Shown here in pieces: positions 41,228 through 49,891 of a stretch of 64,000 nucleotides of DNA. The first letter of the stretch is position 1. Every line of letters starts with the position of its first letter. Under the pieces are notes generated by a model that saw only the letters and a list, made by a program, of their open reading frames with translations, did no database searches and was not told where the DNA came from. Made by a program: the position numbers and the translations under genes. The DNA is from Mesobacillus jeotgali (GTDB lineage Bacteria > Bacillota > Bacilli > Bacillales > Cytobacillaceae): NCBI RefSeq assembly GCF_002874535.1, contig NZ_CP025025.1:4459353-4523352 (forward strand). The letters are read 5' to 3'.

Positions 41228-42646
41228 ATGGATCAATCCAAAACACCCTTGTACTCTCAATTGGTTAGGCATATAAACGGAAGCCCTCTATCGTTTCATG
41301 TACCAGGGCACAAAAATGGGGCTTTTTTTCCCGAAGAAGGACAGGCCTTTTTTAATCAAATTTTAAAATTGGATGCGACAGAAATAACAGGATTGGATGA
41401 CCTTCATTCGCCAGGGGGAGTTATTTTTGAAGCTGAAGAATTACTTAGGGATTTATATAAAACGGATAAAAGTTTTTTTTTAATAAATGGATCAACTGTC
41501 GGGAATCTTGCGATGGTTATCGCTGCGATTAATGAAGATGATGTGGTGCTTGTCCAGCGCAATTCGCATAAATCCATCATGAATGCTATAAGACTCGCAA
41601 AAGCTAAGCCTGTATTCATTAGTCCTGAATTCAACGGAGAATACGGAGTAGCTGCAGGGTTAAGTATTGAAGGGGTTAAATCAGCAATCAGTCAGTATCC
41701 GAATGCAAAGGCACTGATCCTAACCTACCCTAATTATTACGGACTGACATATGACCTTAAAACCATTATAGATTTGGCTCATGATCATGGCATTCCTGTA
41801 TTGGTGGATGAGGCACATGGAGTCCATTTTATCGCAGGGGATTATTTTCCGGCTTCTGCTGTTGAACTTGGGGCCGATATAGTCGTACAATCTGCGCATA
41901 AGACATTGCCAGCGATGACAATGGGAGCCTTCCTTCATTTTCAGACGAATCGAATATCACTCAGCAAGCTAAAATTCTATTTACAGGCTCTGCAGTCAAG
42001 CAGCCCTTCGTATCCATTGATGGCTTCCCTTGATTTGGCACGCCTGTATCTGGGTACTTATAGCAAGGACGATATTTCATACCTCAAGGAGGAAATAGGG
42101 AAATTCAAAAAAAGGCTGCAAAAGTTAACCAAGATTCGTGTATTGCAACACGATGATCCTCTGAAATTTACTATACAATCAAGCGGTGCCTGGTCTGGTT
42201 TCGAGTTGCAATCAAAACTTGAATCCAAAGGAATCTTCACAGAGCTTGCAGACCCTTATAATGTGCTGCTCGTTCTTCCTTTATTGAAGGATGGCATGAA
42301 GCATCGTTTACTGGAAGCTTCTGAAAAGATTGCTGAGGTTGTAAGTACTATGCCTGATGGAAAAAGCAAACCAGAATCTAAGGTTATTCACAAAAGTATT
42401 TCAACGTTAGAAATCAGTTATAGAGAGATGGAGCTACAACAGACTGAATTTGTCCTACTGCAAGAATCTGCAGGAAGGGTCTGTGCTGAACAAATCATTC
42501 CTTATCCGCCGGGTATTCCTCTTTGTCTCCCGGGAGAAATAATCAATGAGGAAGATATAAAAAACATCTTATTCTTGACGAGAGCCCATGCTAAAATCCA
42601 AGGCGGAGAGAATTTACTTGCTGGAAAGTTAAAGTGTTTCAAATAG
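41228..42646 (+). CDS. yaaO: Orn/Lys/Arg decarboxylase-family PLP enzyme YaaO
   Basis: A 472-residue fold-type I PLP enzyme of the ornithine/lysine/arginine decarboxylase group; the true substrate of YaaO is not established. ATG 41228 has TAGGTGATA upstream and gives MDQSKTPLYSQLVRH, the family start; the longer frame runs through the upstream repeat. The PLP region includes SFHVPGHKNG, LINGSTVGN, VDEAHGVHF and the Schiff-base lysine in QSAHKTLPAMTMGAF. The C-terminal domain has YPPGIPLCLPGE. Its downstream neighbour in B. subtilis is tmk; here the atypical cassette starts 149 bases later. Confidence 0.93.
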   Translation: MDQSKTPLYSQLVRHINGSPLSFHVPGHKNGAFFPEEGQAFFNQILKLDATEITGLDDLHSPGGVIFEAEELLRDLYKTDKSFFLINGSTVGNLAMVIAAINEDDVVLVQRNSHKSIMNAIRLAKAKPVFISPEFNGEYGVAAGLSIEGVKSAISQYPNAKALILTYPNYYGLTYDLKTIIDLAHDHGIPVLVDEAHGVHFIAGDYFPASAVELGADIVVQSAHKTLPAMTMGAFLHFQTNRISLSKLKFYLQALQSSSPSYPLMASLDLARLYLGTYSKDDISYLKEEIGKFKKRLQKLTKIRVLQHDDPLKFTIQSSGAWSGFELQSKLESKGIFTELADPYNVLLVLPLLKDGMKHRLLEASEKIAEVVSTMPDGKSKPESKVIHKSISTLEISYREMELQQTEFVLLQESAGRVCAEQIIPYPPGIPLCLPGEIINEEDIKNILFLTRAHAKIQGGENLLAGKLKCFK

Positions 42647-42795
42647 GATGTTTTCAAATTTAGTATAGATTTCGTCAGCAATAAAAAATAAATTGATTAC
42701 TTAAATTTATTATATAATACTAAATTTCAGTTTAAATTAAGTTAGAATAGTGATAAATATTTTTTTATATGTGAAAGAAGACGGAGGAAAATTAA

Positions 42796-43419
42796 TTGAA
42801 AAATTTATTTATTGTATTTGAAGGCATAGATGGTTCAGGGACATCAACCCAAGCAAATTTATTAAGGGATTATTTTATTAATAAAGATAAAAAAGCAGTT
42901 TTAACATTGGAACCTTCTAGTGGACCTATTGGCAACCTTATAAGGGAAGGTCTAAAAGAAAGAGTTGCATTTTGTACAGATTCGGCAAGGTTTGATCAGC
43001 AAATGGCCTATCTATTTGCTGCAGATCGACATGATCATTTGTATAATGACATTGATGGGGTTTTTAAATTACTTAAGGAAGGTAAAAATGTAATAAGCAC
43101 AAGATATTTCTTTTCATCATTAGCATATCACTGTAGCAATGAGGAAGAATTTCATTTTGTTAAAGGACTAAACGAAAGGTTTCCTAATCCGGATTTAGTA
43201 ATATATATTGATAACCCAGTAGAAACATCTTTGCAGAGGTTACAATTAAGAACAGTTCAGGACGTATATGAAAATAAAGAGAAGTTAGTAATGGTGAAAA
43301 AGAACTATGAAAAAATCTTTTCTGAATATGATGGTACAATCTGCATAGTAAGAGGTGATAACAACCCTGATGATATACACAAAGAAATTGTTAAATTTAT
43401 AGAAGAAAAACTAAATTAG
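42796..43419 (+). CDS. Divergent thymidylate-kinase-like P-loop protein at the tmk locus
   Basis: A 207-residue protein of the thymidylate kinase family (dTMP to dTDP). It lies exactly where tmk sits in B. subtilis, between yaaO and darA, but is not an ordinary Tmk. The P-loop at residues 8-18 is FEGIDGSGTSTQ: the invariant Walker A lysine is Thr16. The TREP loop is TLEP (37-40) and the DR motif is TRYFFSSLAYH (102-112) with Asp replaced by Thr. The rest of the fold is recognisable (FAADRHDH; IYIDNPVETSLQRL). The TTG start has CGGAGGA upstream. It is A+T-rich compared with yaaO and darA. It may be a modified-dNMP kinase, or a divergent housekeeping Tmk. Confidence 0.8.
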   Translation: MKNLFIVFEGIDGSGTSTQANLLRDYFINKDKKAVLTLEPSSGPIGNLIREGLKERVAFCTDSARFDQQMAYLFAADRHDHLYNDIDGVFKLLKEGKNVISTRYFFSSLAYHCSNEEEFHFVKGLNERFPNPDLVIYIDNPVETSLQRLQLRTVQDVYENKEKLVMVKKNYEKIFSEYDGTICIVRGDNNPDDIHKEIVKFIEEKLN

Positions 43420-43427
43420 TTTATTCC

Positions 43428-43456
43428 TTACAAAAATTAGAAAAATATGTTATATT
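43428..43456 (+). promoter_or_regulatory. Promoter of the four-gene metallophosphoesterase operon
   Basis: TTACAA (43428-43433), a 17-base spacer and TATATT (43451-43456). The predicted start site, near 43463, falls inside the palindrome at 43459-43482. Confidence 0.6.
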
Positions 43457-43458
43457 TT

Positions 43459-43482
43459 AAAAAGCCGCATATGCGGCTTTTT
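43459..43482. promoter_or_regulatory. 24-bp perfect palindrome (terminator and/or operator)
   Basis: AAAAAGCCGCAT and its exact reverse complement are joined without a loop, followed by TTGTTTT. It lies 39 bases after the kinase-like gene and three bases past the -10 of the next operon. As RNA it would end the upstream transcript in either direction; as DNA it is a fitting site for a dimeric repressor. Confidence 0.75.
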
Positions 43483-43511
43483 GTTTTAGGTGTATCGAAA
43501 GGAGACTACTA

Positions 43512-44360
43512 ATGCTAAATATCTTACACTTATCAGATTTACATTTTCCTGTTGAAAACATGGTAGCTTTTGAAAGCGATTTCACTAATTATTTATGTGA
43601 ATTAATTGAGTCTTTAGGTGAGGAAGATTTTTATTTTCTTATTAGTGGGGATATTACTTTTCGAGGGCAAGAGCAGGGATATAAAGATGCCTCCAGAATT
43701 TTCAGGAATATTATACAGAGGTGTAGTCCGCAATTGAAAAGAGAGCGGATAATAGTATGTCCAGGTAATCATGATATTGTTAGCAACGGCAAGTTTCGTC
43801 CCTTTGAATTATTGGATGGTTTTACAAGTGAGATAAGAAGAGATAATTTCTTTTCATTTACTAACCAAAATCAAAAAATATTAGAAACCGAAGATGCATT
43901 ATTCTTAGTAATTAATTCCTCGTACAATTTAGACCGTAGGTATGGATTAATTAATATGGATGATTTAAGGATCTCTTTAAGGCAAGCATCTTTAGATAAA
44001 GATAGAATTAAGGTGGTTGTGGTGCATCATCATTTGATTAACCAATTTCAACATGATACATCTGCAATAAGAAATGCCTATGAATTTATACATTTACTGG
44101 ACTATTACGGGTTTAACGTAATCCTACATGGTCATCAGCATAATAATATGGATTTACCAATTGGAAAATCAAATATGTTTATATTTGGAGTTAATACACC
44201 TGGTTTTGAAAATCCTGGATATACAAATGGTATTTCATATTATAGCATCTCAAAAAATATTGTTAGAAGAAAACAGTATATTTTTTCAAAGGATAACCAG
44301 GTTGGAGCTAGGATTGGTGGATTCAAAATCGTAGAGGAGAATAGCTATGAATCAATATAA
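43512..44360 (+). CDS. Calcineurin-like metallophosphoesterase
   Basis: A 282-residue dinuclear-metal phosphoesterase with all five family motifs: D9-x-H11 (LSDLHF), GD47 (ISGDITF), G85NHD (CPGNHDIV), H172-174 (VVVHHH) and H206GHQH210. There is no signal peptide or membrane segment, so it is cytoplasmic. It starts at ATG with GAAAGGAGA upstream and overlaps the next gene by 14 bases. The substrate cannot be told from sequence; cyclic nucleotides, nucleotides and DNA ends are all used by relatives. In this company a nucleotide or modified nucleotide is a reasonable guess. A+T-rich codon use is shared with its neighbours. Confidence 0.92.
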   Translation: MLNILHLSDLHFPVENMVAFESDFTNYLCELIESLGEEDFYFLISGDITFRGQEQGYKDASRIFRNIIQRCSPQLKRERIIVCPGNHDIVSNGKFRPFELLDGFTSEIRRDNFFSFTNQNQKILETEDALFLVINSSYNLDRRYGLINMDDLRISLRQASLDKDRIKVVVVHHHLINQFQHDTSAIRNAYEFIHLLDYYGFNVILHGHQHNNMDLPIGKSNMFIFGVNTPGFENPGYTNGISYYSISKNIVRRKQYIFSKDNQVGARIGGFKIVEENSYESI

Positions 44361-45258
44361 TAAAGTGAATAGTTTTGGAGAAATTCTGACAATTGCTGAA
44401 GAAATTGTAAAAGAGTCAGAAACTAATTATCTACTAAATTTCAACTTGAAAGTAGAGTTTGATGTTAGCATTATTCGAGAAGTACAACTTGCCTACGCTT
44501 TAAAGGATGCAGAAGATTGGCAAAACACTAGTAGACCAACTAATTTACATATCAATCACGGTGAATATATAGGTGAAAAAGGAATTATCCATATAGTTAA
44601 TGAACTCAAAAATAAGAAAGACTCAAATCGTGCAGTAATTTCTTTAATTAGTCAAAAACATATAATCAATAGTGGGGATACTCCAATTCCATCTTTTATG
44701 TCATTACAATTTGGATTAGAGAATAATGATTTGTATGTTACAACATATTTTAGAGCACTTGAAATATATAATTTTCTTCCAATAAATCTGGAAGAGATAA
44801 GGTTAATAATAAATCAATTGAACCAAGAAATTGCAGGTATTGATAAAGTTAAACTTAATTTAATTGCATTTAGAGCCTATGCGAACCCTGACCAAACGAC
44901 ACTTAGCAGATTTGAAGTAGACATTTTACCATCGTCTAAAATACTTCTTTATATGCAAACTAATCCTGAAAAGATAATTAGTATCTTAAAAGATAAGCTA
45001 AAAGAAAGTACGGTAACAGAAAAAAAAGGTTTTGTAAATATCCTTGAGATAATAAATGACCAGGAGTTTGATTCTCAAATTAATAAGTGTTTCAAACAAC
45101 CTTTAGTTATTCAGAATTTTAGGGAGTGTATTAAAAAAACTGATGAATTAACATTACTAAGAAGCAAAACCTCTCATAATCCATATATTAAAGAATTAAA
45201 TAATGTGATTAAGTCTAACCTTGAGAACATAATTAAGGAGCTTGAAAGATGTCTCTAA
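44347..45258 (+). CDS. Thymidylate-synthase-fold protein lacking the catalytic cysteine
   Basis: A 303-residue protein with no obvious name. Aligned by eye with thymidylate synthase, it keeps a recognisable succession: DSNRAVISL (92-100) for the SRR phosphate loop, PIPSFMSLQF (113-122) for the PPCHxxxQF active-site segment, YFRALEIYNFLPIN (134-147) for the QRSxDxFLGxPFN block, and FRAYAN (175-180) for the DxHxY segment. The cysteine is Ser116 and the usual Arg pair, Ser and His are changed, so ordinary methyl transfer is not expected. Arg136, Asn147 and the tyrosine remain, so dUMP-like binding is possible. The C-terminal 100 residues are helical and unassigned. It overlaps both neighbours, implying coupled translation and perhaps a complex with the active homologue three genes on. 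Confidence 0.6.
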   Translation: MNQYNKVNSFGEILTIAEEIVKESETNYLLNFNLKVEFDVSIIREVQLAYALKDAEDWQNTSRPTNLHINHGEYIGEKGIIHIVNELKNKKDSNRAVISLISQKHIINSGDTPIPSFMSLQFGLENNDLYVTTYFRALEIYNFLPINLEEIRLIINQLNQEIAGIDKVKLNLIAFRAYANPDQTTLSRFEVDILPSSKILLYMQTNPEKIISILKDKLKESTVTEKKGFVNILEIINDQEFDSQINKCFKQPLVIQNFRECIKKTDELTLLRSKTSHNPYIKELNNVIKSNLENIIKELERCL

Positions 45259-45605
45259 CGTTACAAGAAATAATAAATCGGCAAAAAGATTTTGATAAGA
45301 AACATGAGGGGAATAATCCCTTTTATGAACCGATCACTAACATGAATATTGAAGTATTGGAACATTTGATAGTCTGTATAGTTGGAGAAATTGGTGAGTT
45401 TTCAAATATAGTAAAAAAGGTAAAACGTGGTGACTTTGATTTAGATATGAGAAGAGCAGATTTAGAAGAAGAACTAACTGATGTGTTTATTTATTTAATT
45501 AAAATCGCAGGGCAGTTAAATATTGATTTAGAGCAACAATATCTTAAAAAGTTAAGAAAGAACGAAATAAAATTTGAAAGGTATAGATCCAATGATAAAT
45601 TTTAA
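45249..45605 (+). CDS. MazG-like nucleotide pyrophosphohydrolase
   Basis: A 118-residue all-alpha NTP pyrophosphohydrolase. The metal-binding motif is complete: E47-xx-E50 (VGEIGEF) and E75-xx-D78 (EEELTDVF), giving the EExxE...ExxD pattern. Relatives of this size split (d)NTPs, often dCTP, dUTP or modified bases, to the monophosphate and pyrophosphate. It overlaps the preceding gene by 10 bases and the following one by 14, so the four genes form a single translationally coupled unit. It could supply the dNMP substrate for the thymidylate synthase homologue or remove an unwanted dNTP. Confidence 0.9.
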   Translation: MSLTLQEIINRQKDFDKKHEGNNPFYEPITNMNIEVLEHLIVCIVGEIGEFSNIVKKVKRGDFDLDMRRADLEEELTDVFIYLIKIAGQLNIDLEQQYLKKLRKNEIKFERYRSNDKF

Positions 45606-46941
45606 TGGAACAGACTTCAATAAAATATATTATGATATGTTGAAATATGCATATTTTCATAAGGGAGAATACATTAATTCAAGAGTTGGAGAAGTAAAGG
45701 ATTTAGGGCCAGCAACTTTTGAAATATCTGAAGATAATTTTAGATTAATACACTTAAATAATAGAGCAATAAATCCTTTTTTTGCCTTAACTGAGTTTTC
45801 GTGGATTATTGAAGGTTCAAATGAATTAAAACCTTTACAACATTACATAAATAATTACCATATGTTTTCTGACGATGGAAGTACATTAAATGGAGCATAT
45901 GGATTTAGATTAAAGCACTATTTTAAGAAAGACCAAATAGAAGAGGCGATTAAACAACTAAAAGAAAGGCCTAATAGTCGAAGAGTAGTTTTATCGATGT
46001 GGTCCGTTGATGATTTAGCCGCAAATTCAAATGATTTACCTTGTAATATTTCAATTCTCCTAAAAGTAAGGAAGGATAAATTAGATATAACCGTTCTAAA
46101 TAGATCTAATGATATTTTCTTAGGAGTTCCATATAATGTATTTGTTTTTTATTTGTTACAAGTATATATTGCTGAACAAACAGGATACCAAATAGGGGTA
46201 CAAAGACATTTTACAGATAGTTTGCATCTCTATAAAAAACATGAAAACGTTGTTAGAGAAATAGTACAAAACAATAATTATGATACTATAAGTTTTACTA
46301 AAGAACTGAATAATGCATATAAATTAAATGATTTTGTTGGCATAAATCACCGAGCAGTTTTAAATAGAGAATATAAAAATATTGGAAACGATGAATTGAA
46401 AAACTTTTTTGAGGTATTTGAAAACTATAAACAAGGTATGTGTCGGGAGAAAATAATTGATTTGTTACCTAATAATATTTTAGGTTATATCTCCTATAAA
46501 TGGATAAAACATTATGAGAAATTAGAGATAAGTGAAAATAAATTTTATGAAATTGAAAAGGAAATATTCACAAAGACTAAACCAATATATGCTATTAAAT
46601 TTGATACATTAAAATATTATGATACTGATGATATAATTAAGGATATTAAAAGGTTTGCTGAGTTAGCCAGCAGTAGATATGAAAAATTTTATGAAGTTAT
46701 ATCAAAGGATGAGGGTTTATTTATATTAAGACCAGATGACCCATTGGTAGATATTAAATTTCTTCATACAGTCGGTCTTTCATTAGTATTTGCTGATATT
46801 TATTCTGTTTACTCTCCAGATTTAAGAAAGAATTTAATAGAAAAAATGCAAGGAATTTGTAAATTATTAAATATATCTATAAAAGATGTATTAAGTTTAA
46901 CGTTATTTGAGGAGGAATTCTTAGGGTTAATTAATGAATAG
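45592..46941 (+). CDS. Thymidylate synthase homologue with unrelated C-terminal half
   Basis: A 449-residue protein from ATG 45592, which has AAAGG ten bases upstream; an earlier TTG is less likely. Residues about 1-220 match thymidylate synthase: EFSWIIEG, LNGAYGFRLK, NSRRVVLSMW (129-137), the nucleophile Cys151 in LPCNISI, NRSNDIFLGVPYN (170-182), and DSLHLY (209-214). Asn182 is the dUMP-type residue rather than the Asp of dCMP hydroxymethylases. The usual His after the cysteine is Asn and the usual Gln before RS is Asn. The normal C-terminal folate-site end is missing; residues about 230-449 are a helical region I cannot assign. It may be a dUMP methylase, a dUMP hydroxymethylase-like enzyme, or a nucleotide sensor. 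Confidence 0.8.
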   Translation: MINFNGTDFNKIYYDMLKYAYFHKGEYINSRVGEVKDLGPATFEISEDNFRLIHLNNRAINPFFALTEFSWIIEGSNELKPLQHYINNYHMFSDDGSTLNGAYGFRLKHYFKKDQIEEAIKQLKERPNSRRVVLSMWSVDDLAANSNDLPCNISILLKVRKDKLDITVLNRSNDIFLGVPYNVFVFYLLQVYIAEQTGYQIGVQRHFTDSLHLYKKHENVVREIVQNNNYDTISFTKELNNAYKLNDFVGINHRAVLNREYKNIGNDELKNFFEVFENYKQGMCREKIIDLLPNNILGYISYKWIKHYEKLEISENKFYEIEKEIFTKTKPIYAIKFDTLKYYDTDDIIKDIKRFAELASSRYEKFYEVISKDEGLFILRPDDPLVDIKFLHTVGLSLVFADIYSVYSPDLRKNLIEKMQGICKLLNISIKDVLSLTLFEEEFLGLINE

Positions 46942-47000
46942 TTGATAAGTTAGTTGACCTTAAAATCCTATTGTTTAATTAATTTAAATAGTATTAAATT

Positions 47001-47040
47001 TAAACAAGTCTTATTTGAGTTTAAGGCTTGTTTTTATATT
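47001..47040 (+). terminator. Terminator at the end of the cassette
   Basis: AAACAAGTCTTA/TTAAGGCTTGTTT inverted repeat with a T-rich tail, about 60 bases after the thymidylate synthase homologue stop. It marks the right-hand end of the A+T-rich block; darA follows with its own leader. Confidence 0.7.
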
Positions 47041-47235
47041 AGGAATATAATAAATGGTGGGTTACTTTTAGAAGGAATTGGTTAATCCCGTTTATATCAT
47101 GTCTTGTCACATGAATCCTGTTATAATAAACATACAAATGTTACGGAATGAAAAAACACTTTTTCGTCTGGGGTGTTGCTTGTTTGAATCAATCCCGAAG
47201 CGGCATGCCTACGAATTAACTTAGGGGGATAATGA

Positions 47236-47565
<330 letters not shown>

Positions 47566-47593
47566 CGGGAAGTACCCGGAGGTTTAGCAAGAG

Positions 47594-48034
47594 ATGAAGA
47601 TTAATCAGGATATGCGCCTTAACATGGATAAAGTTCGCCAGGATCAAAAACAACAGCCTGGGGGCGGAATCAAATTCAATGAACTTGTGCAAAAACAGGA
47701 ACATAAAATGCAGCTTGGACAGCTTCAGCAATTAATGAAGGAAGTCGAATCTGCCGGTGAGAGGCTTGCCCGGTCCAGGACGTTCAAGGACCTGGCTAAG
47801 TTCAAGACACTGGTTAAGCAATTTGTAAAAGAAACAGTCAACTTTGGAATGGAGCTAAAGCACTCGCATAGCTGGAATCAATATGGCGAAGGCAGGTCAC
47901 TGAAGCTTGTAGAAACAATTGATGAAAAGCTCGTGGAGTTGACAGAAGAGTTAATGGATAATAAAGATGAACAGATTGATATTCTCGGTAAAATCGGGGA
48001 AATCAAAGGTCTATTGATCAATTTATATACGTAA
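47594..48034 (+). CDS. yaaR: YaaR family protein (DUF327)
   Basis: A 146-residue charged helical protein of unknown function, conserved between darA and holB. It begins MKINQDMRLNMDKVRQDQ; the family segment RTFKDLAKFKTLVKQFVKETV is present. It has no membrane segment or catalytic motif. It starts behind CCGGAGG and ends four bases before the first possible holB start, so it is part of one operon. Confidence 0.9.
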   Translation: MKINQDMRLNMDKVRQDQKQQPGGGIKFNELVQKQEHKMQLGQLQQLMKEVESAGERLARSRTFKDLAKFKTLVKQFVKETVNFGMELKHSHSWNQYGEGRSLKLVETIDEKLVELTEELMDNKDEQIDILGKIGEIKGLLINLYT

Positions 48035-48047
48035 GTGAGTGATCGCA

Positions 48048-49055
48048 TTGGCAAAGACGTGGGACGAGCTGGAGAGACTTCAGCCGAATGTTTTGAAAAT
48101 GATTAAAAACAGCATCCTGAAAAATCGAATAGCCCATGCGTATTTATTTGAAGGAATGAGGGGTACTGGCAAAAAGGAGATTAGTATTCTTCTTGCCAAG
48201 AGCATCAATTGCCATGCTCCGGTTGATGGCTATAAGCCTTGCGAAAGCTGCTTGAACTGCAAAAGGATCAACCATGGCAACCATCCGGATATCCATCTTG
48301 TCGAGCCTGATGGCCTGTCAATCAAGAAAGGGCAGATCCAGCAACTTCAGGAGGAGTTTTCGAAAACAGGTGTAGAGTCAAAGAATAAGCTTTACACGAT
48401 TGTACATGCCGATAGGATGACGACAAATGCGGCGAACAGTCTGCTGAAATTCCTTGAGGAACCGCATGCGGGAACTGTTGCCGTATTGATTACCGAGCAG
48501 GCACAGCAAATGCTGCCGACAATTTTATCGAGATGCCAAATGATCAATTTTACGCCATTATCTCCGATAAATATGGCGGAACAATTGATAGCCAATGGGA
48601 TACAACCGCAAATGGCACCACTATTGGCTCAGCTGACGAATAATTTGGAAGAAGCTTTAGAGATAAGTAATGATGATTGGTTTGCACAAGCACAAAAAAT
48701 AGTGTTAAAATTATATGAAGTGCTGAAAAAGAATTCACTTGAAGCTATGGTCGCGCTTCAAGAGAACTGGTTTATGCACTTTAAAGAGAAAGAACAAATC
48801 GATCGTGGTTTGGATTTATTACTTCTTATTTTTAAGGATTTACTATACATTCAGCTTGGCAAGAAAGACCAGGTTGTATATCTAAACGAAAGCTCACGTT
48901 TAGAACAGTTTGCATTACAGACATCCGGACGGCGTCTTACCGAACAAATGGCAGCCATTCTGGAGGCGAAGAGGAAGCTGCATGCCAATATGAATCCCCA
49001 GCTGCTCATGGAAGAGCTGGTGTTAAAATTGCAGGAGGGATCTACACTTGTATGA
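48048..49055 (+). CDS. holB: DNA polymerase III delta' subunit
   Basis: Clamp-loader subunit, a catalytically weak AAA+ relative of DnaX. It has 335 residues from TTG 48048 (MAKTWDELERLQP), with GAGTGAT upstream; a GTG nine bases earlier is the alternative. GMRGTGKKE is in the P-loop position and the four-cysteine module CESCLNCKRI is intact; SRC is in TILSRCQMI. It overlaps ricT by eight bases. Confidence 0.95.
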   Translation: MAKTWDELERLQPNVLKMIKNSILKNRIAHAYLFEGMRGTGKKEISILLAKSINCHAPVDGYKPCESCLNCKRINHGNHPDIHLVEPDGLSIKKGQIQQLQEEFSKTGVESKNKLYTIVHADRMTTNAANSLLKFLEEPHAGTVAVLITEQAQQMLPTILSRCQMINFTPLSPINMAEQLIANGIQPQMAPLLAQLTNNLEEALEISNDDWFAQAQKIVLKLYEVLKKNSLEAMVALQENWFMHFKEKEQIDRGLDLLLLIFKDLLYIQLGKKDQVVYLNESSRLEQFALQTSGRRLTEQMAAILEAKRKLHANMNPQLLMEELVLKLQEGSTLV

Positions 49056-49878
49056 TGTAGTAGGTGTCCGCTTCAAGAAAGCGGGGAAGATTTATTATTT
49101 TGATCCCGGCGATCTCTCAATTCAAAAGGACGAATTCGTCATTGTCGAAACTGTAAGGGGCGTTGAGTACGGCAGAGTGGTAACTCCCCGTAAGCAGGTC
49201 GGCGAGAAGGATGTAGTCCTGCCTCTGAAAAAGGTAGTCAGAATTGCAGATCAGAAGGATCGCCTTATTGTCGAGGAGAACAAAACAGCTGCAAAGGAAG
49301 CTTATGATGTTTGCAGTGATAAAGTGAATGAACATCAGCTTGATATGAAGCTTGTTGATGTTGAATATACATTTGACCGCAATAAAGTCATTTTCTACTT
49401 CACGGCTGACGGCCGCGTCGATTTCCGGGAATTGGTCAAGGACTTGGCCTCGATTTTCCGGACAAGGATTGAACTGCGCCAAATTGGTGTCAGGGATGAA
49501 GCGAAAATGCTTGGCGGGATAGGACCATGCGGCAGAATGCTTTGCTGTTCAACGTTCCTCGGGGACTTTGATCCAGTTTCAATCAAGATGGCCAAGGATC
49601 AAAACCTCTCGCTTAACCCAACGAAAATTTCTGGCCTTTGCGGCAGGCTCATGTGCTGTTTGAAATATGAGAACGACGAATATGAATCAGCGAAAGAGCA
49701 GCTGCCTGACCTGGGTGAAATGATTGTTACACCTGATGGTACTGGAAAGGTTGTCGGGTTGAACATCCTGGAACGAGTCATGCAAGTCGATATACCTGGC
49801 CAGGAACGTGTGCTGGAATATACACTTGAGGAAATACAGGAAGCAGGAGCTGTATCGTTGCAATCATCCACAGATTAA
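49048..49878 (+). CDS. ricT: RicT/YaaT, stage 0 sporulation and competence regulator
   Basis: Part of the RicAFT (YmcA-YlbF-YaaT) complex that carries iron-sulfur clusters and affects RNA processing and Spo0A activation. It has 276 residues, starting at TTG ([18 protein letters not shown]). The PSP1 domain contains the cysteine-rich [13 protein letters not shown] and [15 protein letters not shown] segments that bind clusters. It overlaps holB and precedes yabA. Confidence 0.96.
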   Translation: MYDVVGVRFKKAGKIYYFDPGDLSIQKDEFVIVETVRGVEYGRVVTPRKQVGEKDVVLPLKKVVRIADQKDRLIVEENKTAAKEAYDVCSDKVNEHQLDMKLVDVEYTFDRNKVIFYFTADGRVDFRELVKDLASIFRTRIELRQIGVRDEAKMLGGIGPCGRMLCCSTFLGDFDPVSIKMAKDQNLSLNPTKISGLCGRLMCCLKYENDEYESAKEQLPDLGEMIVTPDGTGKVVGLNILERVMQVDIPGQERVLEYTLEEIQEAGAVSLQSSTD

Positions 49879-49891
49879 TGAGGTGGAACAG

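Noticed and set aside
42796-46941. Prophage or transposon reading of the A+T-rich block
   Set aside because: No integrase, transposase, structural phage gene, inverted terminal repeats or target duplication were seen at its borders; an acquired cassette by homologous exchange in the flanks is more likely, though a phage source of the genes is not excluded.
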